A DNA stretch of 64,000 nt from Candidatus Gastranaerophilales bacterium (GCA_944323425.1 CALUSL010000005.1:36722-100721); one strand, 5' to 3'; shown: positions 26,363-35,160, numbered from the stretch's first letter. Notes: generated from the letters alone by a model not told the origin. Translations and numbers: made by a program.

Positions 26363-27420
26363 CTGTCCTCCCTTTGTTTTTTATATTTTTTTATAAAGCT
26401 GCTGGATGATGGAAGATTGAGCGAACGTTTTCGTTCTTCCCATTCTCTTAGAATTTCTTCTGCACTTGAGTCTAAATTTTTGTCTCTAAAATAAACTCCT
26501 GCATTTGTACGCATTAGTCCTCTGTCGTAATCATCAAGTTTATTTTGAATAAGTTCGTCTGACCTGCTGGCGACAGTCCCGCAGGCTCTACCATGTTTAT
26601 CAAAAATCTTCCCGACAAAAAATCCAGCCTCTATCATTGCATGTCTGACCGCAGCAGAATTCGAATAAGTGACAAGCATGGATTTTTCATTCATTAGCTC
26701 ATAGAGTCTGGTAAAAAATTCCAGCGACCATAAAGTAGGCAATTTTGCAGGGGTAAATGCGTCTAAAAACACAATGTCATATCCGCCTGATAAATCAAGA
26801 ATACTTTTTCTTGCATCCTCAAAATATGTGCTGATTTTAAAAACGTTGTTTTTAAGGCATTTCAGGTGCTTTTTATTGCGATTCGATACGTAATGATAAT
26901 ATATATTATGTAAGAAGGCACGTATTGAGTTCAGACCCTTAAAGTTATAGCCTGGTGATAATATTTTTTTGTTAAAACGCCTTAAATCTGCTCTCAAAAA
27001 CTTTCTATTTTCAGGCAAATCAATCAGAGAAAACATATCACTGTCGTAGATATCAGAAAGATTCTTAAACAGTATATATGAAATGATATCTGTTTTTATG
27101 TTGTCTTTTATAAAAGGAGAAATCAAAACCAATCTTTTATCATATTCGAGAATATCTATTTCAATTTTCGAATTTATATTTAGCTTTATGACTTCTTCAA
27201 GAAACGTTTTTGTGTTATACCCGATTCCATAACAAATATCGAGCACTTTTAAAAATTTTTTTTGTGCAAAATTTTTTCTCAGATTTAGAGGTCTTACAAA
27301 TTTTTCCAATGCTTCTGCTTTTGCCCCGTAGGTCGAGTGGTAGATGTCGTTTACTTCTTTGTTAAAAAGACCTGCCGAGCCGTCTTGTGTTAAGCAAAAA
27401 TCTATGTTTTCATCAATCAT
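26347..27420 (-). CDS. MnmC2/MnmD-like tRNA wobble-uridine methyltransferase domain protein
   Basis: This 357-residue protein carries a class I SAM fold: LDICYGIGYNTKTFLEE (SAM loop near 75) and the DUF752/MnmC methyltransferase signature IVFLDAFTPAKLPTLWSLEF near 215, then MLVTYSNSAAVRHAMIEAGF. In E. coli MnmC this domain converts nm5s2U34 to mnm5s2U34 in tRNA; stand-alone versions are called MnmD. The insert between SAM motif and DAFTPAK is long. The N-terminal NDIYHSTYGAKAEAL matches the domain's opening. It heads a five-gene operon and appears to have a leaderless mRNA. The usual FAD partner domain is not fused. Confidence 0.85.
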   Translation of the reverse strand: MIDENIDFCLTQDGSAGLFNKEVNDIYHSTYGAKAEALEKFVRPLNLRKNFAQKKFLKVLDICYGIGYNTKTFLEEVIKLNINSKIEIDILEYDKRLVLISPFIKDNIKTDIISYILFKNLSDIYDSDMFSLIDLPENRKFLRADLRRFNKKILSPGYNFKGLNSIRAFLHNIYYHYVSNRNKKHLKCLKNNVFKISTYFEDARKSILDLSGGYDIVFLDAFTPAKLPTLWSLEFFTRLYELMNEKSMLVTYSNSAAVRHAMIEAGFFVGKIFDKHGRACGTVASRSDELIQNKLDDYDRGLMRTNAGVYFRDKNLDSSAEEILREWEERKRSLNLPSSSSFIKKYKKQREDRCLIL

Positions 27421-27426
27421 GCTTAT

Positions 27427-27432
27427 ATTATA
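27427..27432 (-). promoter_or_regulatory. -10 box giving a leaderless mRNA for the mnmD-rib operon
   Basis: On the minus strand TATAAT is followed by exactly six bases (ATAAGC) and the ATG at 27420. No Shine-Dalgarno sequence lies near. A -35 match is poor. Confidence 0.6.
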
Positions 27433-27528
27433 GCTCCGGTTGCAGTCAAAGGGAAATTTGTAACAGCTTACAGCATTTTGCTATTTTTTTCTTCTTATTT
27501 TTTTAATTGAGTCCAAACTTTATAATTA

Positions 27529-27599
27529 GTATCGATTAGATATATAGTGATAATACTTTTGCTGTCAATAAATTTTATCATTATATATCTATTCGATAT
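27529..27599. repeat. Long inverted repeat upstream of the 27708 gene
   Basis: Two 25-base arms (27529-27553 and 27575-27599) are inverted copies with three mismatches, around a 21-base spacer. Each arm contains the 15-mer TTATC-R/C-TATATATC type motif, which recurs at 29507. The stretch 27421-27707 holds no gene. This may be a paired regulator site rather than a terminator, since no T-run follows. Confidence 0.65.
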
Positions 27600-27707
27600 T
27601 TAGAGTTTTAAATATTAAAATTTGTAAAAATTTTTTTTATAACTCTAAAGATTTTTTTAAAATTTGCCGATAAAAAAAATAACAATAAGTATAAGGAGAT
27701 AATGCGT

Positions 27708-29435
27708 ATGAACATGGTTGAATTTTACAGAAAAATGGATGGGCTATTAAACCCGACCACTAGCAGCAAAAAAGTTGTTGACGAAAGCGCGATTACTGTA
27801 ATACAGCCTTCCAGTTCATATACGACAGTGCGACCCAATGCCGACAGCGCAGCCTTAAGCTACGCAAATCGCTCTGCTGACGGGGAGTACGAAGAGTACG
27901 TGTATGTCGAGATTACAGACGAAGAAAACCGTGTTTACCAGGGAGCAATAGCTGCCGGGATGGAAGAAGTAGTCGGAAACAACCGCAGCGAGCTAAATAA
28001 ACAGATGACAACAGTTGTAGACCAGTATATGGAGTACATTTGCAACCTTGACTACGAAGCAGACGGCATTGCCCTCGATGCAAACAAAATATCAAGAGTA
28101 CTGAACCTTCTATCCGGCTCAGTAAACGATTTTACCAAGGAGTATGTAGAAAATAATAAAGACAAATCCGCTTTTATAATGGCAGATGTAACTAAAGAGT
28201 ATATTAAATTTGCTGAAAAGAAAATCAATGAATATGCAGAACAAATGCAGGTCAGCGAGCAGAATATACAGGGGTTGAAGGATCTTGATTCTAACAATCT
28301 TACAGACCTTAAAGAAATTTTCAACACTATTACGGAAAACGGATATGCAACTCAGCACGAAACAAAAACAGCACGTGAAGCAACAACTGATTATATTATG
28401 GCTGCAATGCTAAACGGTGCCGACGACATCCCGCTGCTGAAGGCTATTGACCCGCGGTATACAACAAATGTAAATTACACTAACGCCCAAAAATATGCAA
28501 AAGAAGCCGCAAGATATGAAAATATCGGTGACTATATTAATGCAGAAAAATCATACGCAAAAGCTTATGATGCAATCGGGAAAATGGTCGCTAAGGTTTC
28601 TATTACTGACCTTGCAGCTGCAGTAAACTATGCAGGCGAAAGCAATGCTGCAGATGACACAGAAGATACCGAAAGTACAGGAGATACAGAAACTACAACT
28701 CCGCCTTCTACTACCACACCGGCTCCAGCACCGCCGGCAAATAACACTAATAACAATGTGTCTGATTCAGAGAAAAATCAGTATGAACAGATTATTGAAG
28801 AATTGACAGGAAAAATTGAACAGCTTGAAAGTATCCTTAAGACTCTTTTCGATGCAATAACAGGCGTAATAAACGGTGATGAAACAGACGTTACCGATAA
28901 AGTAGGAGATACTGACAATGCTAATGGTGCAGAAGAAGCAGAGGATAATGATTCTGCTCCTACAATAGACAATATAAAAGCAAATATGGAACAGCTGAAA
29001 AACCTTCCTGCATCCATGGGTAATTATGTTAAAGAAATGGGATATATTTACAACAAAGTCGTTAAAGCAACGAGTGTTGAAGAAGCTCAGGCAGCAATGG
29101 AAGATGCCGAAAAATTGTACAGCCAGATAAAAGACCAGATTACTCAAACAGAAGCAAGACTTGAAAGACTGAAAAAAATTAAAGAAAGAGCAGAAGAACT
29201 TGCTTCAGCAGAAGGTGCGTCAGATGTTGAAAAACAGGTTGCGCTATCCGCAGCCGCAGCTTACTCAACTGTAGAATCAATGCTTGATTCTCTTCAAGAA
29301 ACATTCACAACATCTGAACAGCTGGTTAAAGATGCGTCCAGCGTGCTAGATACATTTAAGGATGCGGGCACAAAAAACGAGGCTACAACCCCTCAAGTAG
29401 AGCCCAATCCCTTTGAATCCGCAGGTCCGGCATAG
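27708..29435 (+). CDS. Large acidic coiled protein with Thr/Pro-rich linker, unknown function
   Basis: I do not recognise this 575-residue protein. It has no signal peptide. Residues ~1-300 are helical and acidic, including a TPR-like pair (ENIGDYINAEKSYAKAYDAI near 270). A Thr/Pro/Ala linker follows (TTTPPSTTTPAPAPPANN near 325), then alternating coiled coils (YEQIIEELTGKIEQLESI; TQTEARLERLKKIKERAEEL) and an acidic stretch. The start at 27708 is nine bases from AAGGAG; the in-frame ATG at 27702 is too close. A strong terminator follows. It is flanked by a repeated 15-mer that also precedes the next gene, a NarL-type regulator. It could be secreted by a signal-less route; no evidence settles this. 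Confidence 0.82.
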   Translation: MNMVEFYRKMDGLLNPTTSSKKVVDESAITVIQPSSSYTTVRPNADSAALSYANRSADGEYEEYVYVEITDEENRVYQGAIAAGMEEVVGNNRSELNKQMTTVVDQYMEYICNLDYEADGIALDANKISRVLNLLSGSVNDFTKEYVENNKDKSAFIMADVTKEYIKFAEKKINEYAEQMQVSEQNIQGLKDLDSNNLTDLKEIFNTITENGYATQHETKTAREATTDYIMAAMLNGADDIPLLKAIDPRYTTNVNYTNAQKYAKEAARYENIGDYINAEKSYAKAYDAIGKMVAKVSITDLAAAVNYAGESNAADDTEDTESTGDTETTTPPSTTTPAPAPPANNTNNNVSDSEKNQYEQIIEELTGKIEQLESILKTLFDAITGVINGDETDVTDKVGDTDNANGAEEAEDNDSAPTIDNIKANMEQLKNLPASMGNYVKEMGYIYNKVVKATSVEEAQAAMEDAEKLYSQIKDQITQTEARLERLKKIKERAEELASAEGASDVEKQVALSAAAAYSTVESMLDSLQETFTTSEQLVKDASSVLDTFKDAGTKNEATTPQVEPNPFESAGPA

Positions 29436-29478
29436 TGCCAGCCTAATAAATGATAATATAACAGGCAGTTTATAGAGA

Positions 29479-29504
29479 TTAAGGAGCCAATACAGGCTCC
29501 TTAA
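29479..29504 (+). terminator. Rho-independent terminator
   Basis: Perfect ten-base arms TTAAGGAGCC and GGCTCCTTAA around AATACA, followed by TTTTAT, 43 bases after the stop codon at 29435. Confidence 0.9.
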
Positions 29505-29506
29505 TT

Positions 29507-29526
29507 TTATCGTTATATATCGATAA
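29507..29526. promoter_or_regulatory. Palindromic site sharing a 15-mer with the upstream inverted repeat
   Basis: TTATCGTTATATATCGATAA is a 20-base palindrome with one mismatched pair. Its first 15 bases differ by one base from the right arm of the inverted repeat at 27575. It lies in the promoter region of the NarL-type regulator gene (ATG at 29656). Autoregulation is a plausible but untested reading. Confidence 0.45.
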
Positions 29527-29655
29527 GTAATAAAATTAATTTATTTTTTTAATAAAAAAATTTATGGCACCACAGCTCAATCAATCGGCAATGTGTATTT
29601 GTAATGCTTATTTTATAGTGCTAATACGACAAAAGTGAGAAAAGGGGATGGCAAT

Positions 29656-30336
29656 ATGGAAAATAACCAGAACAAAAAATCAATTTCCGTCCTTATGGTG
29701 GAAGATCATAAATTGTTAAGAGTAGGGCTGAAGTCCCTGTTCGAAGACTTTGAAGATATAAAGGTTATCGCTGAGGCAGAGACGGGGAAAGAGGCCGTTG
29801 AAAAGGCAAAGCTTATAAAACCTGACATTATCCTTATGGATGTCGGGCTGCCTGACATAAACGGCATAGAGGCGTGTAAACGCATTCTGAACAACGATGT
29901 TGACCAGAAAATTATAATGCTTACCTCTCATTGCACAGAAAAAGAGGTTATGGACTCACTGAGCGCAGGTGCATACGCGTATGTGCTCAAGGACATAAAC
30001 ACTGAGCTGCTTATTATGATTATAAAATCAGTGAAGGATGGAGCAATATGGCTTGACCCGCAGATAGTACCCCTTATAAGGACCCAGTCATCGTGTTTTA
30101 TTCCCCAAAAGCAGAATTCCAGAGCGTCTTTCAGGGCGCAGCACGCAAATCTGACCGAGCGGGAGTACGAAGTTTTGAAGCTGGTTGTAGATGGAAAGTC
30201 AAACTCAGAAATAGCTGGAATCCTAACTATTAGCGAACATACAGCCAAGGCACATGTATGCAATATTATCCAGAAACTGGTGGTTGATGATAGGACGCAA
30301 GCGGCTGTAAAGGCTATTAAAGAGGGACTTGTCTGA
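29656..30336 (+). CDS. NarL/FixJ-family response regulator
   Basis: This 226-residue DNA-binding response regulator has an N-terminal receiver (VEDHKLLRVGLK; phospho-acceptor in ILMDVGLPD; Thr in MLTSHC; Lys in YVLKDI) and a C-terminal LuxR-type helix-turn-helix (NLTEREYEVLKLVVDGKSN, then SEIAGILTISEHTAKAHVCN). The linker has a short basic stretch (QKQNSRASFRAQH). The start is placed at 29656, ten bases after AAAGGGG. No sensor kinase is in the window. The gene lies just downstream of a palindrome also found as an inverted repeat upstream of the 27708 gene, which may be its target. Confidence 0.94.
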   Translation: MENNQNKKSISVLMVEDHKLLRVGLKSLFEDFEDIKVIAEAETGKEAVEKAKLIKPDIILMDVGLPDINGIEACKRILNNDVDQKIIMLTSHCTEKEVMDSLSAGAYAYVLKDINTELLIMIIKSVKDGAIWLDPQIVPLIRTQSSCFIPQKQNSRASFRAQHANLTEREYEVLKLVVDGKSNSEIAGILTISEHTAKAHVCNIIQKLVVDDRTQAAVKAIKEGLV

Positions 30337-30340
30337 TTTC

Positions 30341-31303
30341 TTAAGAATCACTGATAAGAGTTTTTAGCGTTTCTACAGCATCCGCCGTGACAGCAATATC
30401 TGAGGATTGCATAATAGGCGCATTTTTATCCGTATTTACAGCAATAATCCTGTCCGCATTTTCAATTCCCACAAGGTGTTGCATTGCTCCAGAGATACCA
30501 AATGCAATATAAAGTTTTGGAGATACAGAAAACCCTGTTTGACCGACCTGAATTGACGGTTCAGCCCAGCCCAGTTCTACTGCGCATCTTGAGGCAGCCG
30601 GCTTTGCTCCGGTAAGTTCGCACAGTTTATATATGAGTTCAAAATTTTCTTTGCTGCCAAGCCCGCGTCCGCCGGCAATTATTATGTCCGACGTTGTCCA
30701 ATCTGTATTCTGGACATTTTTCTTCTGAAAAGAAATCACTTCGCTTAAAAGTTTTGATGAATCAATTTCCGGATATTTTTCTATAATATTAGTGTTTTTT
30801 TCAGGGTGGCATTTTGTGTATTTTAGTGCACCCGGGCGTACTGTTGCAAATTGGGGGAATGTCTTTGAAAGTATTGTTGCCATAAGCTTTCCGCCGTAAG
30901 TCGGGCGTGTTGCAAGCAGCATGTTGTTTTCATCAATTCCTATCTCAGTACAATCCGCTGTAAGCCCGATATCCAGTCTCGATGCAATTCTCGGGGCTAA
31001 TTCTCTTCCAAGAGGAGTTGCTGATATCAAAAAAACATCATGCCCGTTTTCCTGCAAAAATTCAGAAAGAATGCCTGAATATATTTCCGTAGAAAACAGG
31101 CTGTCGTTTATCAGCAGATAAAGATTGTTAAGACCTGCATTTGAAAGGCTGTTTCTGACAGCTTCTAACTGTTCATGCTGAACAATAGCAGCAGCATTAA
31201 TCTCTGCAGATTGGAAATTGTTTACACAATAAGACACAATCTCTTCTGATGCTTTTATGGCTCCGTTTTCATCGGTTTGTACAAATACAAGTATTTTAGT
31301 CAT
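30341..31303 (-). CDS. etfA: Electron transfer flavoprotein alpha subunit
   Basis: This 320-residue subunit carries the mobile FAD domain. The C-terminal FAD motif is clear: IIAGGRGLGSKENFELI, SRCAVELGWAEPSIQVGQTG, GISGAMQHLVGI and INVNTDKN-like IIAVNTDKNAPIM. The N-terminal domain is the adenine-binding half. It lies in an overlapping operon behind nadB, nadC and etfB. A typical dehydrogenase partner (acyl-CoA dehydrogenase, lactate dehydrogenase) is absent here. GAGGG precedes the ATG, which lies eight bases inside etfB. Confidence 0.95.
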   Translation of the reverse strand: MTKILVFVQTDENGAIKASEEIVSYCVNNFQSAEINAAAIVQHEQLEAVRNSLSNAGLNNLYLLINDSLFSTEIYSGILSEFLQENGHDVFLISATPLGRELAPRIASRLDIGLTADCTEIGIDENNMLLATRPTYGGKLMATILSKTFPQFATVRPGALKYTKCHPEKNTNIIEKYPEIDSSKLLSEVISFQKKNVQNTDWTTSDIIIAGGRGLGSKENFELIYKLCELTGAKPAASRCAVELGWAEPSIQVGQTGFSVSPKLYIAFGISGAMQHLVGIENADRIIAVNTDKNAPIMQSSDIAVTADAVETLKTLISDS

Positions 31304-32102
31304 TCATGCCCTCACAGCTTTTTGCTCTGTCCATTTCCTCTTTAATCAGCTGAATATAATTTTCTCCGGCTTCGGTGTGCTTTCTTTCTTTCATTGCTCT
31401 GTATGCCCGTTTTACATATGTAGGAGAGCCGGAAAAACCGGTTTTTGCGGTATCAGCACATATCTCTGACGCTGAAAGCATAGATATTTCTGTGTCCTGT
31501 GCTCTGATATAGTCATTAATCCGCGGCTGCAAATAAGTTCCCTGTGCGTCTATTGTTATCAATACCGGAAGTTTTGCTTTTATTGTTGACACAAAGTCCC
31601 TTGTATCCTTTATCGCTGTAATATATTCATCCGCCAGCTCTTCAATACTTTTGCACGAAGTGATTTGAGCAATTCCCAGCTTCTCTGCCATACTTGACGG
31701 TGTCTGAGCTGTGTCTCCGTCTACTGCCTGCTGACCGCAAACTATCATATCAAAGTCAGGATGAATCGTTTTTACAAACTGAGATAGCGTATATGCCGTA
31801 GCAAGTGTATCTGCGCCTGAAAATTTTTTATCCGACAGAAGATATGCTTCATCAGCCCCGAGAGCCAGAGCTTCTTTCAACACGTCTTTTGCCTGCGGCG
31901 GTCCCATTGTTGCAACAATTATTTTTGCATTCTTTTTCCTGTATTTTTTTATTTCTACCGCGTACTGAAGGGCGCTGAGGTCATAGGGATTCATAACGCT
32001 ATCCAGCCCCTCGCGCTGTATTGTATTGTTTTCTGTCCACTTTATATCATCGGTGTCCGGCACCTGTTTTACGAAAACAATAATTTTAAAGTTTTTATCC
32101 AT
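31296..32102 (-). CDS. etfB: Electron transfer flavoprotein beta subunit
   Basis: This 268-residue subunit pairs with EtfA. Signatures: FVKQVPDTDDIKW, MNPYDLSALQYAVEI, GPPQAKDVLKEALALGADEA and GQQAVDGDTAQTP. The DGDTAQ motif matches FAD-binding EtfB proteins of anaerobes, including electron-bifurcating ones, rather than the AMP-binding mitochondrial type; whether this pair bifurcates is not known. I start at the ATG at 32102, which overlaps the nadC stop (TGATG), making it translationally coupled to nadC. Confidence 0.95.
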   Translation of the reverse strand: MDKNFKIIVFVKQVPDTDDIKWTENNTIQREGLDSVMNPYDLSALQYAVEIKKYRKKNAKIIVATMGPPQAKDVLKEALALGADEAYLLSDKKFSGADTLATAYTLSQFVKTIHPDFDMIVCGQQAVDGDTAQTPSSMAEKLGIAQITSCKSIEELADEYITAIKDTRDFVSTIKAKLPVLITIDAQGTYLQPRINDYIRAQDTEISMLSASEICADTAKTGFSGSPTYVKRAYRAMKERKHTEAGENYIQLIKEEMDRAKSCEGMND

Positions 32103-32944
32103 CAAATATCTAATCCTAAATCTAAGACCGGTGCATTTGCGACAATTGCGCTTGTTGATATGACATCGACTCCGGTTGATGCAATTTCATTAACAGTATC
32201 AAGTTTAACATTTCCGCTCGCTTCAACAATAGCCCTTTTGTCTATCAGCTTAACGCATTCTCGCATTTTGTCAACAGGCATATTATCCAGCATGATAATG
32301 TCACAGCCGCAATTCAATGCCTCTTTTACTTCATCGATTGTTTCACATTCAATTTCGATTTTGTGTGCATGAGAAATATTTTGCTTAATTAATTCTACAG
32401 CTTTTGTGATAGAGCCGGCATGACGTATATGGTTGTCTTTTACCATAACGCAGTCGCTCAGGTTAAATCTGTGCATTCTTCCGCCACCGGCTTTTACTGC
32501 ATATTTTTCAAAATATCTGAAGCAGGGCGTATTTTTTCTTGTATCAGTGATTTTTGCGCTGTATGGCGCAATTGCTTTCTGATATTTGTTTGTCTCTGTA
32601 GCTATACCGGACATTCGCTGTACGTAATTCAGAGCGCTTCTCTCGCCGGTAAGTATCGCCCGCGCAGGACCAGTAACAGTTGCAAGTCTCTGACCTTTTT
32701 TTATTTCATCACCGTCGTTTGCATGGCGGGTAACTCTAACATCGCCGGAGAGTATTGAAAATACTTTTTCAAAGACCTGAATTCCGCATAAAATACCATC
32801 TTCACGGGTATTTAAATATGCTGTCATAGTGTCATTATCCGTGTAGAGACAATCCGTCGTAATATCTCCGAAACCGATATCCTCTTCTAGCGCAGCTTTT
32901 ATGTGTTTTTCGATAATAAAATCATGCAGTAACTGTTGACTCAT
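32102..32944 (-). CDS. nadC: Nicotinate-nucleotide pyrophosphorylase (carboxylating)
   Basis: This 280-residue quinolinate phosphoribosyltransferase converts quinolinate and PRPP to nicotinate mononucleotide. Motifs: LEEDIGFGDITTDCL near the N-terminus, ERSALNYVQRMSGIAT, DTRKNTPCFRYFEKYAVKAG, GGGRMHRFNLSDCVMVKDNH, and EASGNVKLDTVNEIASTGVD. It overlaps nadB by 23 bases, with AAGGAG inside nadB as ribosome site, and touches etfB downstream. Length and active site appear complete. Confidence 0.97.
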   Translation of the reverse strand: MSQQLLHDFIIEKHIKAALEEDIGFGDITTDCLYTDNDTMTAYLNTREDGILCGIQVFEKVFSILSGDVRVTRHANDGDEIKKGQRLATVTGPARAILTGERSALNYVQRMSGIATETNKYQKAIAPYSAKITDTRKNTPCFRYFEKYAVKAGGGRMHRFNLSDCVMVKDNHIRHAGSITKAVELIKQNISHAHKIEIECETIDEVKEALNCGCDIIMLDNMPVDKMRECVKLIDKRAIVEASGNVKLDTVNEIASTGVDVISTSAIVANAPVLDLGLDI

Positions 32945-34559
32945 CCGACTGCTCCTTTAATATTTCGGGAGTGCTCTTCTGTTCCTGAGGCTCTATTGAG
33001 TCGGAACGGTAGTGAGCGCCGATTGATGTCTTGCGTTTCAATGCAGCATTTATAATGCATTTCGCAACATATATCAGGTTTCTGACTTCATATTCTTTTG
33101 CTGTTGAACAGATTTTATTCATATCAAAAGCTGCAGCAATTTTGTTTATATCAGACAATGCTGTTAAGAGCGAACTTTCGTCTCTAACTATTCCTACATT
33201 TTTCCACATTGTTTCTTTTATATCAGATATAAATTTGTCCATATCCGAATCAGAACGGGTTTCCTCATCTGAGACAGAATATTTCTTAATTAGTGCCATT
33301 ATTGAATCATCAATAATTTCTGAATTCTGCAAATTAGAGAAAGACAGAGTATTCACAAGCTCGTATGCGGTAACAACACACTCGAGAAGTGAATTGCTTG
33401 CGAGTCTGTTAGCACCGTGGAGAGAAGTGCATGCTGTTTCACCGATTGCATACAGATTTTTCAATGAAGTATGTCCATCCACCGATGTCTTTATACCGCC
33501 CATACAGTAATGTGCGGCAGGAGAGACCGGAATATAATCCTTAGTAACGTCTATTCCTGCTTTTAAACAGTTATTGTAAATATTCGGAAATCTCTTTTTA
33601 AAAGTTTCAACAGGTATTAAAGTAGCGTCAAGATGGACTTTGTCAGTGCCTGTTCTTTTCATTTCCGCGTATATAGAGCGGGTCACAATATCACGGCTTG
33701 CCAGATCTTTAAGCTCATGATAATTTTCCATAAAATACTCGCCGTCTTTATTGATAAGTTTTGCGCCCTCTCCGCGTACAGACTCTGATATTAAAAATCT
33801 TGAATCATCGTTATCAATAGAAAGTGCTGTGGGGTGGAACTGAATAAATTCCATATCTTTTATTTCAGCCCCCGCTCTTACAGCAAGCGCAAGCCCGTCG
33901 CCCGTAGCCACAGTTGGATTTGTTGTGTATTTATAAACCTGACCTGTTCCGCCTGTAGCCAGTATCGTAGCCGGCGCATATATAGTTTCGTATTCTTTGG
34001 TTACTGCATTAAATGCAATTATACCGCGGCACTGTTTTTTTGAATCAACCAGAAGCTCTACGGCATGTGTCTGCTCATATATAGATATATTTTGGGAAAT
34101 AGAATTGTCATTCTTAACTTTTTCAACAAGTGCTTTCTCAATACTGTATCCGGTAGCGTCTCCGCCGGCATGGAGTATCCTTCTGACACTATGTGCGCCT
34201 TCAAGAGTGAAGGTCAATTCTTTTTTCTCATTTCTGTCAAAGTTTACGCCGTATTCAATGAGGTCATGGATAGCAAATTTACTGTTTTCAGAAATGAATT
34301 TTACTACGTTAAGATCCGAAAGACCGCATCCGGCTTTTAAAGTGTCAGCGACATGCAGACTGACAGAATCTTTTATATTTTCGGGAAGCACTCCGACAAT
34401 GCCGCCCTGAGCGTATCTTGAATTACTTTCAGAGAGCTGGGATTTTGTAACAAGGAGTATTCCATCCGGAAGAGTCATGCTCTCGGACAATTTTATTGCT
34501 GCATACAAACCTGCAATCCCGCTACCTACAATTATTACTGAGTATTTTGAATGTTTCAT
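32922..34559 (-). CDS. nadB: L-aspartate oxidase
   Basis: This 545-residue flavoenzyme oxidises L-aspartate to iminoaspartate, the first step of bacterial NAD synthesis. It has the FAD motif IIVGSGIAGLYAAIKL, RYAQGGIVGVLP, the active-site region EFIQFHPTALS, SESVRGEGAKLINKDG, HYCMGGIKTSVDGHTSLKNLY and GANRLASNSLLECVV. Under anoxia fumarate is the usual electron acceptor. It heads the operon nadB-nadC-etfB-etfA; nadA, often between or beside these, is not in the window. AAAGGTG precedes the ATG. Confidence 0.97.
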   Translation of the reverse strand: MKHSKYSVIIVGSGIAGLYAAIKLSESMTLPDGILLVTKSQLSESNSRYAQGGIVGVLPENIKDSVSLHVADTLKAGCGLSDLNVVKFISENSKFAIHDLIEYGVNFDRNEKKELTFTLEGAHSVRRILHAGGDATGYSIEKALVEKVKNDNSISQNISIYEQTHAVELLVDSKKQCRGIIAFNAVTKEYETIYAPATILATGGTGQVYKYTTNPTVATGDGLALAVRAGAEIKDMEFIQFHPTALSIDNDDSRFLISESVRGEGAKLINKDGEYFMENYHELKDLASRDIVTRSIYAEMKRTGTDKVHLDATLIPVETFKKRFPNIYNNCLKAGIDVTKDYIPVSPAAHYCMGGIKTSVDGHTSLKNLYAIGETACTSLHGANRLASNSLLECVVTAYELVNTLSFSNLQNSEIIDDSIMALIKKYSVSDEETRSDSDMDKFISDIKETMWKNVGIVRDESSLLTALSDINKIAAAFDMNKICSTAKEYEVRNLIYVAKCIINAALKRKTSIGAHYRSDSIEPQEQKSTPEILKEQSDESTVTA

Positions 34560-34915
34560 TGGTGCACCTTTAATTTACTAATAAAATAATATAAAAACAA
34601 AATAATTGCCAGAAGAAAATTAGGCACCCGGGCTGTCTCGTTTTTCGGGCTTTCCGGTTAAAGAAATAGAGATTAGTTTGCATTTTGGGCATGTTGGTTG
34701 TACTCTATGGCATGGAAAAGTCAAAACAGGACAAACGGGATAATTTTTTTCTATATTTTTTACTGTATATTAAGATTTGAACGTACCCTAAAAACTTTGC
34801 CACACGCTGGTTCTAACTTTTATTGTTAAGTTTTGTTAATAAAAATTCGGGTACTAGCAAAAAAAAATCTTTTCAATTATTTATGCAAATACAAACGACA
34901 CTTAATGGAGGACTT

Positions 34916-35107
34916 ATGATACAAGCACCGCAGAACTACGCTCCTGTTCAACAGGCTCCGGTTCAACAATCACCTTACACTCAGCCTCAGGTCAATGCTG
35001 TTAATATTCAGATTTTTGACCCCAAATCGTTTGCACAGCCGGATCCAGTATACAATTATCCGGAAGCTCCGATTTATCAGTACCCTGAAGCTCCGAAATC
35101 TAACTAA
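34916..35107 (+). CDS. Short paralogue of the 35278 protein (63 residues)
   Basis: This 63-residue protein starts MIQAPQNYAPVQQAPVQQ and contains VNAVNIQIFDPKSFAQP, which is identical in the neighbouring 315-residue protein. The rest is Pro/Tyr/Gln-rich (YNYPEAPIYQYPEAP) and has no globular domain. I start at 34916, six bases after GGAGGA; the longer in-frame form begins upstream in non-coding-looking sequence. It is either a short stand-alone family member or a truncated tandem duplicate. It has its own terminator. The intergenic 34560-34915 upstream holds no other gene that I can support. Confidence 0.78.
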   Translation: MIQAPQNYAPVQQAPVQQSPYTQPQVNAVNIQIFDPKSFAQPDPVYNYPEAPIYQYPEAPKSN

Positions 35108-35126
35108 TATTAATATATCTAAACTT

Positions 35127-35160
35127 AAAGAGCAGCTTCTCTCAAAATAGTTGCTCTTTT
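35127..35160 (+). terminator. Rho-independent terminator
   Basis: AAAGAGCA (35127-35134) pairs with TGCTCTTT (35152-35159), followed by TTC-TTC T-rich sequence, just after the stop codon at 35107. It separates the short paralogue from the long one. Confidence 0.7.

Noticed and set aside
24446..27420. FMN riboswitch for the riboflavin operon
   Set aside because: The operon promoter appears leaderless and internal gaps are only 1-12 bases, so there is no room for one.
34683..34780. A 29-residue ORF starting MLVVLYG upstream of the 34916 gene
   Set aside because: No ribosome site, and composition is like the surrounding non-coding AT-rich sequence.
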